Positions 31,258-40,500 are shown, counted from the first letter of the stretch. The stretch is DNA of 64,000 nucleotides from Deinococcus sedimenti (GCF_014648135.1 NZ_BMQN01000002.1:124001-188000); one strand, 5' to 3'. Notes: generated from the sequence alone by a model not told the origin. A program made the numbers and translations.

Positions 31258-31285
31258 CCCCCCACTCACCACGGGTGGGGGTTTG
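31258..31285. terminator. bidirectional hairpin terminator
   Basis: CCCCCAC / GTGGGGG stem followed by TTTG, between the convergent PEGA-protein gene and the NUDIX gene, 17 bp after the first stop codon. Confidence 0.7.
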
Positions 31286-31855
31286 TCATGCCGGGCCGTC
31301 GCGCAGCAGGTCGTGCAGCACCCGCGCCGTCATCCCCCAGATGTCGTGCCCCTGCCAGGGATACCGGTACAGCGGCACCCGCGTGCCGTCCGGCAGGGTG
31401 CGGGTCTCCCGGGTCACGGGCGTGGCGCGCAACTCCGACAGGGTCGGCAGCAGCAGCTGCGCCACCTCGCCCGACAGGGTCAGGGCAGGCTGCGCGGGCA
31501 GGCGGGCCAGCACCGGCGTCACGTGAAACCCGATCGGCGTGAACACGTCGTCCAGCTCGCCCAGCACCGTCACCTGAGCGGGGTCCAGCCCCACCTCCTC
31601 GAACGCCTCGCGCAGCGCCGCCTGCACCGGATCCTCGCCGGGTTCCAGGCTGCCACCCGGAAAGCTGATCTGCCCCTTGTGGGTGGGCAGGTCCGCTGAG
31701 CGCACCGTGAGCAGTACCCGGGCGTCCACCTCGCGTGTCAGGCCCACCAGGACCGCTGCGCGCCGGTACTCCGGCAGGTGCAGCGCGCGGCGCTCCCGTT
31801 CGCCCAGCCAGGCCGCCCACGGGTCAGCGGTCACCGCGTCCAGTGGGTCCGTCAT
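31286..31855 (-). CDS. NUDIX hydrolase, CoA pyrophosphatase type
   Basis: Encodes 189 residues. [21 protein letters not shown] is the UPF0035 signature that marks CoA diphosphatases, directly followed by the NUDIX box [23 protein letters not shown]. It should split CoA into 3',5'-ADP and 4'-phosphopantetheine, limiting damaged CoA. Its ATG overlaps the stop of mazG (ATGA), so both are translated together. Confidence 0.9.
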   Translation of the reverse strand: MTDPLDAVTADPWAAWLGERERRALHLPEYRRAAVLVGLTREVDARVLLTVRSADLPTHKGQISFPGGSLEPGEDPVQAALREAFEEVGLDPAQVTVLGELDDVFTPIGFHVTPVLARLPAQPALTLSGEVAQLLLPTLSELRATPVTRETRTLPDGTRVPLYRYPWQGHDIWGMTARVLHDLLRDGPA

Positions 31856-32502
31856 GACGGCAGACCCGCGTCGTCCGGCAGGCCCCGCAGGGTGGTCAGC
31901 GTCCGCTCGCGCAACGCCAGTTCTGGCTCCACGCCCGCCGCCCGCGCCCACACCACGGCAGCTGCGAGCACGGCCGCCACCCCGTCCGCTGAATCCGCCG
32001 CTCCCTGCACGGCTGCCAGAAGAGCCGTGCGGGCCGAGTCCGGCGCGGCCTTGTCGTGCCCCGCCAGCTTCTGCGTTCTCGCCTCGCGGGCCAGGGCGCC
32101 CAGACCGGCCGGGACGCGCTCCTCGGGGCGCCGCACTCGCCCGCCCCGCTCGGCCGCCTTGATCGCCTGCCAGGTGGTCACGACCTCTTCACTGCCGCTC
32201 ACGCTCGCCCCCGCGAACACATGCGGGTGGCGGCGCACGAGTTTCTCCACGATGGCGCGCTCGACATCCAAGTACGCGAAGGTCCCCTCCTCCTCGGCGA
32301 TCACGCTGTGAAAGGCCACCTGCAGCAGCACGTCCCCCAGCTCGTCCGCCAGTTCGGTGCGGTCCGCGCTGCTCACGGCGTCGGCGGCCTCCGCCGCTTC
32401 CTCCAGCAGGTAGGGACGCAGGGACTCGTGCGTCTGCTCGCGGTCCCAGGGGCAGCCGTCCGGGGCGCGCAGGCGCCGCATGATCGAGAGGAGGTCCTGC
32501 AT
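31852..32502 (-). CDS. mazG: MazG nucleoside triphosphate pyrophosphohydrolase
   Basis: Encodes 216 residues. N-terminal MazG signature: [29 protein letters not shown] and the acidic [27 protein letters not shown] follows as in E. coli MazG. The protein is shorter than the 263-residue E. coli enzyme, the second MazG-like half being reduced. It removes non-canonical NTPs. TAGAGT is 6 nt before the ATG. Operon with the NUDIX gene, a nucleotide-pool cleaning pair. Confidence 0.93.
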   Translation of the reverse strand: MQDLLSIMRRLRAPDGCPWDREQTHESLRPYLLEEAAEAADAVSSADRTELADELGDVLLQVAFHSVIAEEEGTFAYLDVERAIVEKLVRRHPHVFAGASVSGSEEVVTTWQAIKAAERGGRVRRPEERVPAGLGALAREARTQKLAGHDKAAPDSARTALLAAVQGAADSADGVAAVLAAAVVWARAAGVEPELALRERTLTTLRGLPDDAGLPS

Positions 32503-32606
32503 ACCACCACTCTAGAGCGCGCGTGAGCGGCAGGGCCACGCGGGCCCCGGCAGGCCCTCACGCGCGCTTCACGCCCCGTCAGGAAAGGTGTGATGCACTG
32601 ACCCTC

Positions 32607-33074
32607 ATGAACCGCACCCTGACCCGCGCCGCCCAGCTGACCCTGCTGACGGCACCGCTGCTGACCCTGGGCGCCGCGTCTGCCCAGGCGCCCAGCGCCC
32701 AGCAGCTCGCGACCGCCACCTACGTGATTCTCGACCCCGTCATCGAGGGCAACCAGAACCTCGTGAACGCCGAGCAGCGCCAGAGCATCCTGGCCGCCAT
32801 GCGGCGCGACAGCGGCGGCGCCCTGAAACGCCGCTACCCGCAGGCGACGATTGCCGCGGCGCCCAGCGCGACCGCCATCCAGGTGCGCCCGGTGTTCATC
32901 GCGCCCAATGCGCTGGTCCCGTGGAACAAACTGGGCGCCCGCCTGGAACTCCAGACGCCACAGGGCCAGAAGCTGACCGTCAGCGACACCTTCGGCATCA
33001 GCGTGCTGCTGCGCTACCGCGCGGAATTCGTGAACTACATGTACGACCAGCTCGCCACGCGCCTGCCCCGCTGA
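32607..33074 (+). CDS. small secreted protein of unknown function
   Basis: Encodes 155 residues. A classical signal peptide (two Arg, Leu/Thr-rich core, GAASAQA cleavage site near residue 27). The mature protein begins with a Gln/Ala-rich helix, then alternating strands (ATAIQVRPVFIAPN, ARLELQTPQGQKLTVSDTFG) and a final helix. No cysteines. Family not recognised; probably periplasmic or surface. Confidence 0.75.
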   Translation: MNRTLTRAAQLTLLTAPLLTLGAASAQAPSAQQLATATYVILDPVIEGNQNLVNAEQRQSILAAMRRDSGGALKRRYPQATIAAAPSATAIQVRPVFIAPNALVPWNKLGARLELQTPQGQKLTVSDTFGISVLLRYRAEFVNYMYDQLATRLPR

Positions 33075-33173
33075 ACCCGTGACCCCGCCGCCCCGCCACC
33101 AGCGTGCGGGGCGGCTTCACACTGCTTTGCTTTTCACACTGCGCCCCGGCGGGCGCGTGTTAGGGTGCCGCCC

Positions 33174-33884
33174 ATGACACAGACCCCCCAGAAGAGCGCC
33201 TTCATCACCGGAGCCAGCAAGGGCATCGGGCACGCCGTCGCGCAGGCCCTGATCGCCGACGGGTACGCCGTGACCATCACCAGCCGCCACGCCGACGAGA
33301 TCGCGCAGGTTGCCGCCGAACTGGGCGCCGGGACGCGCGGCGCCGCCTGCGACGTCCGCGATCCGCAGGCCGTGCAGGCCGCTGTGGACGCCCACGTCGC
33401 GGCCTTCGGCGGCCTGGACGTCCTGTTCGTGAACGCGGGCGTCGGACACTTCGGGAACGTCGCGGACCTGAGCATCGAGCAGTGGCAGGCCATGATCGAC
33501 ACGAACCTCAGCGGCGCGTTCTACACCGTCAAAGCCGCCATTCCCGCCCTGACGGAACGCGGCGGGTACATCTTCACGCTGTCCAGCCTCGCCGGGAAGA
33601 ACCCCCTGCCGGGCGGCGGCGCGTACAACGCCAGCAAGTTCGGCCTGAACGGCCTCAGCGAGGTCCTGAACCTCGACCTGCGCGACCGGGGCATCAAGGT
33701 CACGCAGATCATGCCCGGCAGCGTCGCCACCTACTTCGGCGGGCACACGCCCGACGCCGAGAAGGACGCCTGGAAGATCCAGCCCGAGGACCTCGCGCAG
33801 CTCACCGTGGACCTCCTGCACATGCCCGAGCGCACCCTGCCCAGCCGCGTGGAAGTCCGCCCCAGCCGCCCGCCGAAGAAGTAA
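33174..33884 (+). CDS. short-chain dehydrogenase/reductase
   Basis: Encodes 236 residues of the classical SDR type: TGASKGIGHAVAQAL (cofactor motif), DVLFVNAGVGHFG (NAG), FTLSSLAGKNPLPGGGAYNASKFGL (Ser-Tyr-Lys catalytic triad, with Y-N-A-S-K) and MPGSVATYFGG. The N-terminal cofactor loop carries an Arg (ITSRH), consistent with NADP preference. Substrate unknown. TAGGGT lies 7 nt before the ATG. Confidence 0.92.
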   Translation: MTQTPQKSAFITGASKGIGHAVAQALIADGYAVTITSRHADEIAQVAAELGAGTRGAACDVRDPQAVQAAVDAHVAAFGGLDVLFVNAGVGHFGNVADLSIEQWQAMIDTNLSGAFYTVKAAIPALTERGGYIFTLSSLAGKNPLPGGGAYNASKFGLNGLSEVLNLDLRDRGIKVTQIMPGSVATYFGGHTPDAEKDAWKIQPEDLAQLTVDLLHMPERTLPSRVEVRPSRPPKK

Positions 33885-33885
33885 A

Positions 33886-33960
33886 TGGGTGATGGTCGAT
33901 GGTTGATGGAGGGGGCCAGCGTCCCGTCCATCAACCATCACCCTTCGATCATCAACTGCA
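33886..33960. repeat. heptad-arm hairpin, copy 4 (SDR/smpB gap)
   Basis: Units TGGGTGA, TGGTCGA, TGGTTGA, TGG (33887-33910) form one arm; the other arm TCCATCAACCATCACC with TTCGATCATCAAC lies at 33928-33957. It begins 2 bp after the SDR stop and ends about 30 bp before the smpB promoter, so it could terminate the SDR transcript and insulate smpB. Confidence 0.65.
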
Positions 33961-33998
33961 CCATCAACGCCTTTTCCGCGTGCTGCTAGAATGCGCGG

Positions 33999-34421
33999 GT
34001 GTACACGAACCGCCGCGCTCATTACGAGTACGAACTGCTGGAGCGCTTCGAGGCGGGGATCAGCCTGACCGGCAGTGAAGTCAAGAGCATCCGCGCGGGC
34101 GGCGTGGACTTCCGCGACGCCTTCGCCCGCTTGCAGGGCGGCAACATCAACCTGGAAGGCCTGTACATCCCGACCTACAAGGAAGCGACGTACAACAACC
34201 ACGAGCCCCGCCGCACCCGCCGTCTGCTGCTGCACCGCGAGGAGATCGGCAAGGTGAGGCGCGGCCTGGAGCAGAAGGGCCTGACCCTGGTGCCCACCCG
34301 CCTGTACCAGAAGGGGAAGTTCTTCAAGGTGGAAGTGGCGCTGGCGCGCGGCAAGAAACTGCACGACAAGCGCCGCGCCGAGGCCGAGAAGACCGTGCGC
34401 CGGGAGCTGCGCGAACTGTGA
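33999..34421 (+). CDS. smpB: SsrA-binding protein
   Basis: Encodes 140 residues. SmpB binds tmRNA and brings it to stalled ribosomes. N-terminal NRRAHYEYELLERFEAGISLTGSEVKSIRAG and NHEPRRTRRLLLHREEI are family signatures, and the basic C-terminal tail (KLHDKRRAEAEKTVRREL) enters the mRNA channel. Start is GTG with TAGAAT ending 6 nt before it, a leaderless arrangement that is notable because the product is a translation-rescue factor. First gene of the smpB-amidase-GerMN-smc cluster. Confidence 0.96.
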   Translation: MYTNRRAHYEYELLERFEAGISLTGSEVKSIRAGGVDFRDAFARLQGGNINLEGLYIPTYKEATYNNHEPRRTRRLLLHREEIGKVRRGLEQKGLTLVPTRLYQKGKFFKVEVALARGKKLHDKRRAEAEKTVRRELREL

Positions 34422-35800
34422 GGTGGCGAGCACCCGCCGGGCGCCGCACCGCCCTGGCCGCCGCGGCCGGCAGCCTCCTGCTGATCGGACTGGCCAGCGC
34501 CCAGATCGCCTTTTCCCGCCTGAACCTCGCCGGGCGCGAGGTGCAGAGCATTCAGCTGTACGGCGCCGAGTACGCCAGTGAAAGCAACCTGAGCAGCCTG
34601 CTCAGCATCAGCGAGGACAGCGGCGTGATCCGCGTGACCGGGCTGGGGCACATCCTGCTGCTGCCCCTCGACGAGGACCAGCAGCGGGCCACCACCTCAT
34701 TCAACACCGTGCAGCTCGACACGCGCCGCGTGCAGGGCCGCACCGCCACCCGCGTGAACGGCAACCTGTACCTGCCGCTCGACACGCTCGCCAGCGGGCT
34801 GGGCGCCCAGTACGAGCAGGGGAAATTCACGCTGGCCGCGCCGAAGCTGGTCAGCGTCAGCAGCCGCGCCGGGCGTGACACCGACCGCGTCGTGCTGGAC
34901 CTCAGCCGCGACGTGCAGGTCACGGACGAGCAGCGCGGCGACCGCGTGATCCTCACCCTGAAAGGCCTCCAGGGCGACGCGCGGCGCTACACCACCCGCG
35001 GCGCGTTCGTGCCCAGCGCCGAGGTGGCGCGCAGCGGCGCGGACCTGACCGTCACGCTGCCCCTCCCGGCCAGCAGCGGCTACCGCGTGTTCAAGGTCGT
35101 GCGGGGCAGCGGCATCCGGATCGTCGTGGACGCCGGACCCGGCGTGCCCAGCAGCGCGCCGGAACTCCTGGCGCGCATCAACGCCCCGCTGATCATCCTA
35201 GATCCCGCCGTGGTGCCGGGCGTGAGCAGCGACGTGACCCTGGAAGTCGCCCGGCAGGCCGCGCAGCTGCTGACCGAGAAGGGCTGGCAGGTCCGCGTGA
35301 CGCGCAGCAGCGGCGCCAACCTCAACCGCGAGGAGGTCCTGACCCTGGCCCGCCAGAGCGACGTGTACCTCGCGCTGGACCTGGGCCGCCTGCCCGGCGC
35401 GAAACGCAGCGGCGTGACCGTGTACGAGCAGACCGGCCGCGCCAGCAGTCAGCTGATCAACAGCCTGCGCGGCGGCAGCAGCGCCCCCTACAGCGCCCTG
35501 ATCGTGGCCGGGGCCGGCAGCACCCGCCGCCTGGGCGAACTGCTGCGCGGGGAACTCAAGGGCGGCGGCGTGACCGCCGGACAGCAGACCATCAGCCGGG
35601 TGCAGAGCCTCGGCGAGGCCCCGCAGGCCGCGCTGCTGCTGGAACTCGGCTGGGCGAACAACGCGCAGGACCTCGCCACGCTCAGCAGCGCCGCGCGGCA
35701 GAAGATCCTCTCGGTCGCGGTGGCCCGCTCGGTCGCCACGTACCTGACCGCCCGCGCGAACAACAACGCGAACGTCAGCGTGCCGGGAGTGACCCCGTGA
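34418..35800 (+). CDS. N-acetylmuramoyl-L-alanine amidase homologue lacking zinc ligands
   Basis: Encodes 460 residues with a signal sequence, an N-terminal copper-amine-oxidase-like repeat region (about 40-140, ending NGNLYLPLDTLASGLGA), an AMIN-like domain (about 145-240) and an Amidase_3-type domain (about 250-450). In active enzymes the last begins with D-P-G-H-G-G; here it is LIILDPAVVPG at about 257, and the S-I-H-A-N motif is replaced by YLALDLG at about 314. The closing Glu motif (LLLELGWANN) is kept. It is thus probably a peptidoglycan-binding pseudo-amidase. Its GTG overlaps the smpB stop (GTGA). Confidence 0.8.
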   Translation: MRWRAPAGRRTALAAAAGSLLLIGLASAQIAFSRLNLAGREVQSIQLYGAEYASESNLSSLLSISEDSGVIRVTGLGHILLLPLDEDQQRATTSFNTVQLDTRRVQGRTATRVNGNLYLPLDTLASGLGAQYEQGKFTLAAPKLVSVSSRAGRDTDRVVLDLSRDVQVTDEQRGDRVILTLKGLQGDARRYTTRGAFVPSAEVARSGADLTVTLPLPASSGYRVFKVVRGSGIRIVVDAGPGVPSSAPELLARINAPLIILDPAVVPGVSSDVTLEVARQAAQLLTEKGWQVRVTRSSGANLNREEVLTLARQSDVYLALDLGRLPGAKRSGVTVYEQTGRASSQLINSLRGGSSAPYSALIVAGAGSTRRLGELLRGELKGGGVTAGQQTISRVQSLGEAPQAALLLELGWANNAQDLATLSSAARQKILSVAVARSVATYLTARANNNANVSVPGVTP

Positions 35801-36348
35801 GCGTGCCCCGCAAGCTGTTCTCCCCCTTCAACGTGGTGGCCGCCGCGCTGCTCGCCGCGTCCGTCCTGGCCCTGCAGGCCGTGCAGCGCACGCCCCCCAC
35901 CCCCGAGCCGCCCAGGCTGGACCTGACCGAACGGCAGACCCTGAAGGTCAAGGTGTACTTCACGGACCCGCAGGTGCAGACCCTGAAAGCCGAGACCCGC
36001 ACCGTGCAGGTCAGCCGCACCAACACCCGCTCGGTCGCGCAGGCCGCCGTGGACGTCTGGGCGCGCGGCCCGTACGACAAGAGCTTCCTGGGGGTCGTGC
36101 CGACCGGCACGCCCGCCCCGAAGGTGTACCTGCGCGGGCAGCACTACTACGTGGACCTGCCCGACGCGTACACCAAACTGCGCTACGGCGCCAGCGGCGA
36201 ACGCATGCTGCTGTGCACCCTGACCCGCACCCTGATCGAACAGAAAGGCCAGGACGTGACGTTCCTGGTGGGCGGGCAGAACGTCGAGGCGCTGGGCCGC
36301 ATGGACCTCACGCAGCCGTTCGTGGCGGGGGACTGCGCCGACCAGTAA
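35797..36348 (+). CDS. GerMN-domain protein, membrane-anchored
   Basis: Encodes 183 residues. One N-terminal transmembrane helix or signal anchor (about 10-28) is followed by a Pro-rich linker and a GerMN domain (about 45-175) with LKVKVYFTDPQVQTL, AQAAVDVWARGP, VDLPDAYTKLRYGASGERMLLCTLTRTLIE. In spore formers GerM is an envelope lipoprotein; GerMN proteins next to amidases are common in non-sporulating bacteria. GTG start overlaps the amidase stop by 4 nt, so translation is coupled. Confidence 0.88.
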   Translation: MSVPRKLFSPFNVVAAALLAASVLALQAVQRTPPTPEPPRLDLTERQTLKVKVYFTDPQVQTLKAETRTVQVSRTNTRSVAQAAVDVWARGPYDKSFLGVVPTGTPAPKVYLRGQHYYVDLPDAYTKLRYGASGERMLLCTLTRTLIEQKGQDVTFLVGGQNVEALGRMDLTQPFVAGDCADQ

Positions 36349-36357
36349 GGCCCCCCT

Positions 36358-39300
36358 ATGCTTCAGAGTGTCACCCTGCAGGGCTTCAAGAGTTTCGCCG
36401 ACCGCACCCGCCTGGAGTTCGGACCGGGCGTCAGCGCCGTCATCGGCCCGAACGGCAGCGGCAAGAGCAACGTCGTGGAGGCCATCCGCTGGGCCACCCA
36501 CCAGGCCCGCGCGCGGGACCTGCGCGCCGGGCGCGGCACCGAACTGATCTTCCACGGCAGCGGCGGCAAGGCCCCGCTGGGGCTCGCGGAGGTGCAGCTG
36601 GAACTCGTGACGCCCACCGGGGACCGCGTGAACCTCGCGCGGCGCGTGTACCGCGACGGGACCGGCGAGCAGGACCTGAACGGACGCGGCGTGCGCGTGC
36701 GGGACGTGCAGGGCGCGCTGCGCGGCACCGGCCTGGGCCCTGGCGGGCTGGCCGTGATCGGGCAGGGCGAGGTGAGCGGCGTCGTGCAGGCCGAGGGGAA
36801 GACCCTGCTGGGCTACGTGCAGGAGGCCGCCGGGCTGTCCCGCGCCGTCACCGCCCGCCAGGAGACCGAGGCGCGCCTGCGCGAGGCGGACACGCACCTG
36901 GACTCGCTGCGGCTGGTGCTGAACGAACGCGAGGCCGCCCTGGAACGCCTGGCGCGCGCGGCTCAGGACGCCCGCACGCACCGTGACCTGAGCGGCCGGG
37001 TGCTGACGCTGGAGGACGCCCTGCGCCGCGACCGGCAGCTGACCCTGGCCCGCGAGGTCTTCGCCGCCCGCAGCGAGGCCAGTGAACTGGAGGCCCGCAG
37101 CGCCGCCCTGGCCGCCGAGGTGCAGGCCGCCGCGACCGCCGTGGACGCCGCAAGGGACGCCGCGCAGGAAGCCCGCGCCCGCCGCGACGCGTACGCCGGG
37201 GCGCTCGACACGCTGCGCGCCGCCCGTGATGCCGCCGCGCAGGCCGAACGCTACCGCGCCCATCTGGACGCCGAACGACGGACCCTGACCGCCGAGCTGG
37301 ACGCGCTGCCCCGCACGCCCCCTGAGCAGCCGGCCCCGGACCTGACTGCGCTGGACGCCGCGCTGACCCAGGCCCGCGCGCAGGCGGACGCCGCCGAACG
37401 CCGCGCCCGCAGCCTGGACGCCGACCTGACCCGCGCCCGCGCCCTGGCCGCCCGCGCCGCCGAGGCCGCCGCCCGCCACGACGCCAGCCGCGAGACGATC
37501 CGCGCCGAGTTCGAACGCGCCCAGGGCAACCTGACGCAGGCCTGCGAAGCGCTGGACGCCGCGCAGGACCGCCTGACGCACGCCCGCGCCGCCCGTGAGG
37601 CCGCCGAGCGCGCCTACCTGGGCGTCCGCGACGACCGCGAGGCCGCCACGCAGCACGAACGGCACCTGCGCGGCGAACTGGCCCGCGTGAACGCCAGCGT
37701 CGCCCCGCTGCGGCGCGAACGCGACCGGCTGGAACAGACCCTGAACTCCTACGCCCGCTACGGCGAAGGCGCCCGCAACGCCCTGCGCCTCGACCACCCC
37801 GGCATCGTCGGTTCGGTCGCGGACCTGCTGACCGTCCCCGCCGAATACGAGGTCGCGCTGGGCGCCGCGCTGGGCCGCCGACTGGAACAGGTCGTCGTGA
37901 ACCGCGCGGACGACGCCCGCGAGATCATCGACGAACTGAAGCGTGTGGGCGGGCGCGCCACGTTCCTGCCGCTGGACCTCATCCGCGCCCGGCCCCGCCG
38001 CGACGGCGTGCTGCTGCGCGAGGACGGCGTGATCGGCAACCTCGCCGACCTGTGCCCCAGCGACCCGCCCCTGGTCGCCGAGAGCATCCTGGCCGACACC
38101 CTGGTCGTCCGCGACCTGCGCGCCGCGAACCGCATCGCCCGCGCGCACGCCAGCCGACCCCGCCTCGTCACGCTGGACGGCGAACTCGTCGAACCGGGCG
38201 GCGCGATCACCGGGGGCCGCGCCCGCGACACCGGCAGCGGCGTCCTCGGCGACCAGCGCCGCTTCCAGGAACTCGACGCGGAACTCGAGGACGCCGACCG
38301 TCAGAGCACCCGCCTGACGGCTGAACTGAAGAAGGTCGAGGCCACCCTGGCTGGCAGCGCCGAACGGCACGACACGCTTCTCGCCGCCCGCGAACGCGCC
38401 GCGCAGGAGGAGGCGGGCGCAGAGCGCCGCGTGACCGAACTGGGCGCGCAGACCCGCAGCCTCCAGGCGAACCACGACCGCCTCGCGGCCCGCCTGGGAC
38501 CCGACGAGACGGAACCCGAACCCCTGGCCCCCGGCGAGACCCTGCCGGACGTGGACGCCCTGACCGCCAGCCTCCACGCCGCCCGCAGCGATGCCGAGAC
38601 GCACCGCGCGCAGGAACGCCACGCCGCCGAAGGACTGGCCCTGGCGCAGCAGGCGGACGCCGCGTGGCGCGCCTACCGTACCGGCCGCGCCCGCGCCGGG
38701 GATCTGCGCGCCCGCTTGGACACCAACGCCACCTCCCTGACCGCCCAGGACGCCGCGCTGGACGCCGCCCGCGCCGAGGTGAGTCGCCGCGAGGCCGCGC
38801 TGGGCACCCTCGACGAGAACGAGTACGCCCGTGCCGAATACGCCCGCGAGAAGGCCAGTCAGGACTACGCGAACCTCATCGGCACGCAGAACAAGGCCCG
38901 CGCCCGCCTGGACGACCTGCGCCTCCTGATCGCCCGGCGCGAGGGCAGCCTCGAACCCATCCCCGACGGCTGCCTCCCGCCCGGCGCGCCCCGCGAGTGG
39001 ACGGCCGAACTGACCCGCACCCGCGCCGCGCTGGACGCCCTGGGGCCCGTCAACGCCCGCGCCGAGGCCGACCACGCCGCCGAGACCGAACTGCTGGAGG
39101 CCCAGCGGGCCGAACTGCACGACGCGGACGCCGCCGCGCAGGAACTCCGCGCCCACCTGCAGGAACTCCAGACGGCCGAGGAACACGCCACCCGCGCCGC
39201 CTTTGACCGCGTGAACACCGCCTTCCGCGAATACAGCACCGAACTCCTCGGCGGGCAGGGCGACCTGGAACCCGAAACAGACGACGCGGGCATCCTGCGC

Positions 39301-39669
39301 GGCCTGCGCCTCGCCGTGCAACCCCGCGGGAAACGCACCCGCTCCATGACCCTCCTGTCCGCCGGGGAACGCACCATGGCCGGCCTGGGCTTCCTGTTCG
39401 CCCTGAACCACGCAGGCGGAGAAGGCAGCGCCGGGGGCCTCCCCCTGGCCGTCCTGGACGAGGTGGACGCCCCGCTGGACGAGGCGAACATCCGCCGCTT
39501 CACCGCCTTCCTGAAGCGCTTCAGCGAACGCGGCGCGCAGTTCCTGCTCGTCACGCACCAGAAAGCCACCATGGAAGTCGCGCACGCCCTGTGGGGCGTC
39601 ACCACCGACCAGACCGGCGCCAGCCGCGTCCTCAGCATCCGACAGCACGACGACACCCGCGCTGGTTAG
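36358..39669 (+). CDS. smc: chromosome segregation ATPase SMC
   Basis: Encodes 1103 residues, slightly shorter than the usual 1150-1200. Head: GFKSFADRT and Walker A IGPNGSGKSN (about 29-38). Two long Ala/Arg-rich coiled coils flank the hinge (about 480-620; HPGIVGSVADLLTVPAEYEVALGAALG and LDGELVEPGGAITGG). The C-terminal head has signature LSAGER (about 998) and Walker B LAVLDEVDAPLDEAN. The signature has Ala where most SMC have Gly (LSGGE). It compacts and segregates the nucleoid with ScpAB, which are not in the window. It follows the GerMN gene by 9 bp. Confidence 0.97.
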   Translation: MLQSVTLQGFKSFADRTRLEFGPGVSAVIGPNGSGKSNVVEAIRWATHQARARDLRAGRGTELIFHGSGGKAPLGLAEVQLELVTPTGDRVNLARRVYRDGTGEQDLNGRGVRVRDVQGALRGTGLGPGGLAVIGQGEVSGVVQAEGKTLLGYVQEAAGLSRAVTARQETEARLREADTHLDSLRLVLNEREAALERLARAAQDARTHRDLSGRVLTLEDALRRDRQLTLAREVFAARSEASELEARSAALAAEVQAAATAVDAARDAAQEARARRDAYAGALDTLRAARDAAAQAERYRAHLDAERRTLTAELDALPRTPPEQPAPDLTALDAALTQARAQADAAERRARSLDADLTRARALAARAAEAAARHDASRETIRAEFERAQGNLTQACEALDAAQDRLTHARAAREAAERAYLGVRDDREAATQHERHLRGELARVNASVAPLRRERDRLEQTLNSYARYGEGARNALRLDHPGIVGSVADLLTVPAEYEVALGAALGRRLEQVVVNRADDAREIIDELKRVGGRATFLPLDLIRARPRRDGVLLREDGVIGNLADLCPSDPPLVAESILADTLVVRDLRAANRIARAHASRPRLVTLDGELVEPGGAITGGRARDTGSGVLGDQRRFQELDAELEDADRQSTRLTAELKKVEATLAGSAERHDTLLAARERAAQEEAGAERRVTELGAQTRSLQANHDRLAARLGPDETEPEPLAPGETLPDVDALTASLHAARSDAETHRAQERHAAEGLALAQQADAAWRAYRTGRARAGDLRARLDTNATSLTAQDAALDAARAEVSRREAALGTLDENEYARAEYAREKASQDYANLIGTQNKARARLDDLRLLIARREGSLEPIPDGCLPPGAPREWTAELTRTRAALDALGPVNARAEADHAAETELLEAQRAELHDADAAAQELRAHLQELQTAEEHATRAAFDRVNTAFREYSTELLGGQGDLEPETDDAGILRGLRLAVQPRGKRTRSMTLLSAGERTMAGLGFLFALNHAGGEGSAGGLPLAVLDEVDAPLDEANIRRFTAFLKRFSERGAQFLLVTHQKATMEVAHALWGVTTDQTGASRVLSIRQHDDTRAG

Positions 39670-39715
39670 GTCAGATCGGCTGGAGTCGCGTCCCCTTCGC
39701 GCGTAGAGTCCACGC

Positions 39716-40031
39716 ATGACCACGCAGACGCGCGCCGCCCAACTCGGCCAGATGCTCCTGTTCGGCCTGGGCGCCGGGCTGGGCACGGGCGCGCTGTGCG
39801 TCCTGATCGGCGCGCTGCTGGCGGGCGGCCTGACCCGCGCGGGCGCCGCCACCGCCCTGGGCTGGGGCGGCCTGATCCTGACGTTCCTGGCCGGGGCGAT
39901 CATCTCCTCGCAGAACGGCCAGTCGCAGAGCGAGAGCAACATGCGCGCCCGGACTGCCCTGGGCGCAGATCCTCACCGCCCTGATCGGCGCCGGGGTGCT
40001 GTTCCTCGGGCAGTTCGCGTTGATCCGCTGA
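39716..40031 (+). pseudogene. small membrane protein gene, apparent single-base frameshift
   Basis: Starts as a leaderless gene (TAGAGT 6 nt before the ATG). The first about 80 codons encode two hydrophobic helices and the polar stretch SSQNGQSQSESNMRARTAL. Thereafter the same frame gives an Arg/Pro-rich tail lacking any membrane character, while the +1 frame gives AQILTALIGAGVLFLGQFALIR and a stop at 40029-40031, a typical third helix. One extra G within the GGG at about 39960-39962 would explain this. Either a sequencing error, a real mutation or a programmed shift. Without correction the frame runs to 40123. Confidence 0.6.
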
Positions 40032-40107
40032 TTGGCCGACGGCGCCCCCGGCGGTCTGCGCCATTCGTGGGATGGTCCGCCGGGGTCTGCGCGTGGCATG
40101 CTGGGGT

Positions 40108-40500
40108 ATGGACATCACGCTGACCAATTCCACGCCGCAGGAGGCGCTGAGTGCGTTCCTGACGCACTGGCAGGGTGGGCAGTACCACGCGATGGCCCTG
40201 GCGCTCCCCGCGCGGGTGTTCCCGACGCGGCGGCGCAGCGTGCGGCAGGTGCGCCGCGCGTACCCCGGCACCCTGAGCGGGTTCAGCATCCTGTCCGCGC
40301 GGGACACCGACCCGGCCGCGACGAACGTGGACGTGCAGGTGCTGTGGCGGCAGCGCGGGGGGCTGGAACTGGGCCGCGTGCGCTACCGCATGGTGTACGT
40401 GGACGACCGCGACCAGCCCATCGCGCGGCACCACCCGGGCGGGCAGTGGAAGCCGTTCGCGACGTACACCCTCCCGGTGCCCCGGCCCCTGCGGGCGTAA
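40108..40500 (+). CDS. conserved-looking hypothetical protein
   Basis: Encodes 130 residues starting after CATGCT, 5 nt upstream of the ATG. N-terminus TPQEALSAFLTHWQGGQYHAMAL is typical of the first helices of NTF2-like ligand-binding proteins; the middle is basic (RRRSVRQVRRAYPG) and the C-terminal half alternates strands (VDVQVLWRQRGGLELGRVRYRMVYVDD, WKPFATYTLP). An NTF2-like fold is inferred; function unknown. Confidence 0.65.
   Translation: MDITLTNSTPQEALSAFLTHWQGGQYHAMALALPARVFPTRRRSVRQVRRAYPGTLSGFSILSARDTDPAATNVDVQVLWRQRGGLELGRVRYRMVYVDDRDQPIARHHPGGQWKPFATYTLPVPRPLRA

Noticed and set aside
35488..39942. A very long (about 1480-codon) open frame antisense to smc and the amidase gene
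   Set aside because: Composition is Gly/Ala/Val/Gln-rich, typical of the reverse strand of GC-rich genes; smc on the other strand has all family motifs.
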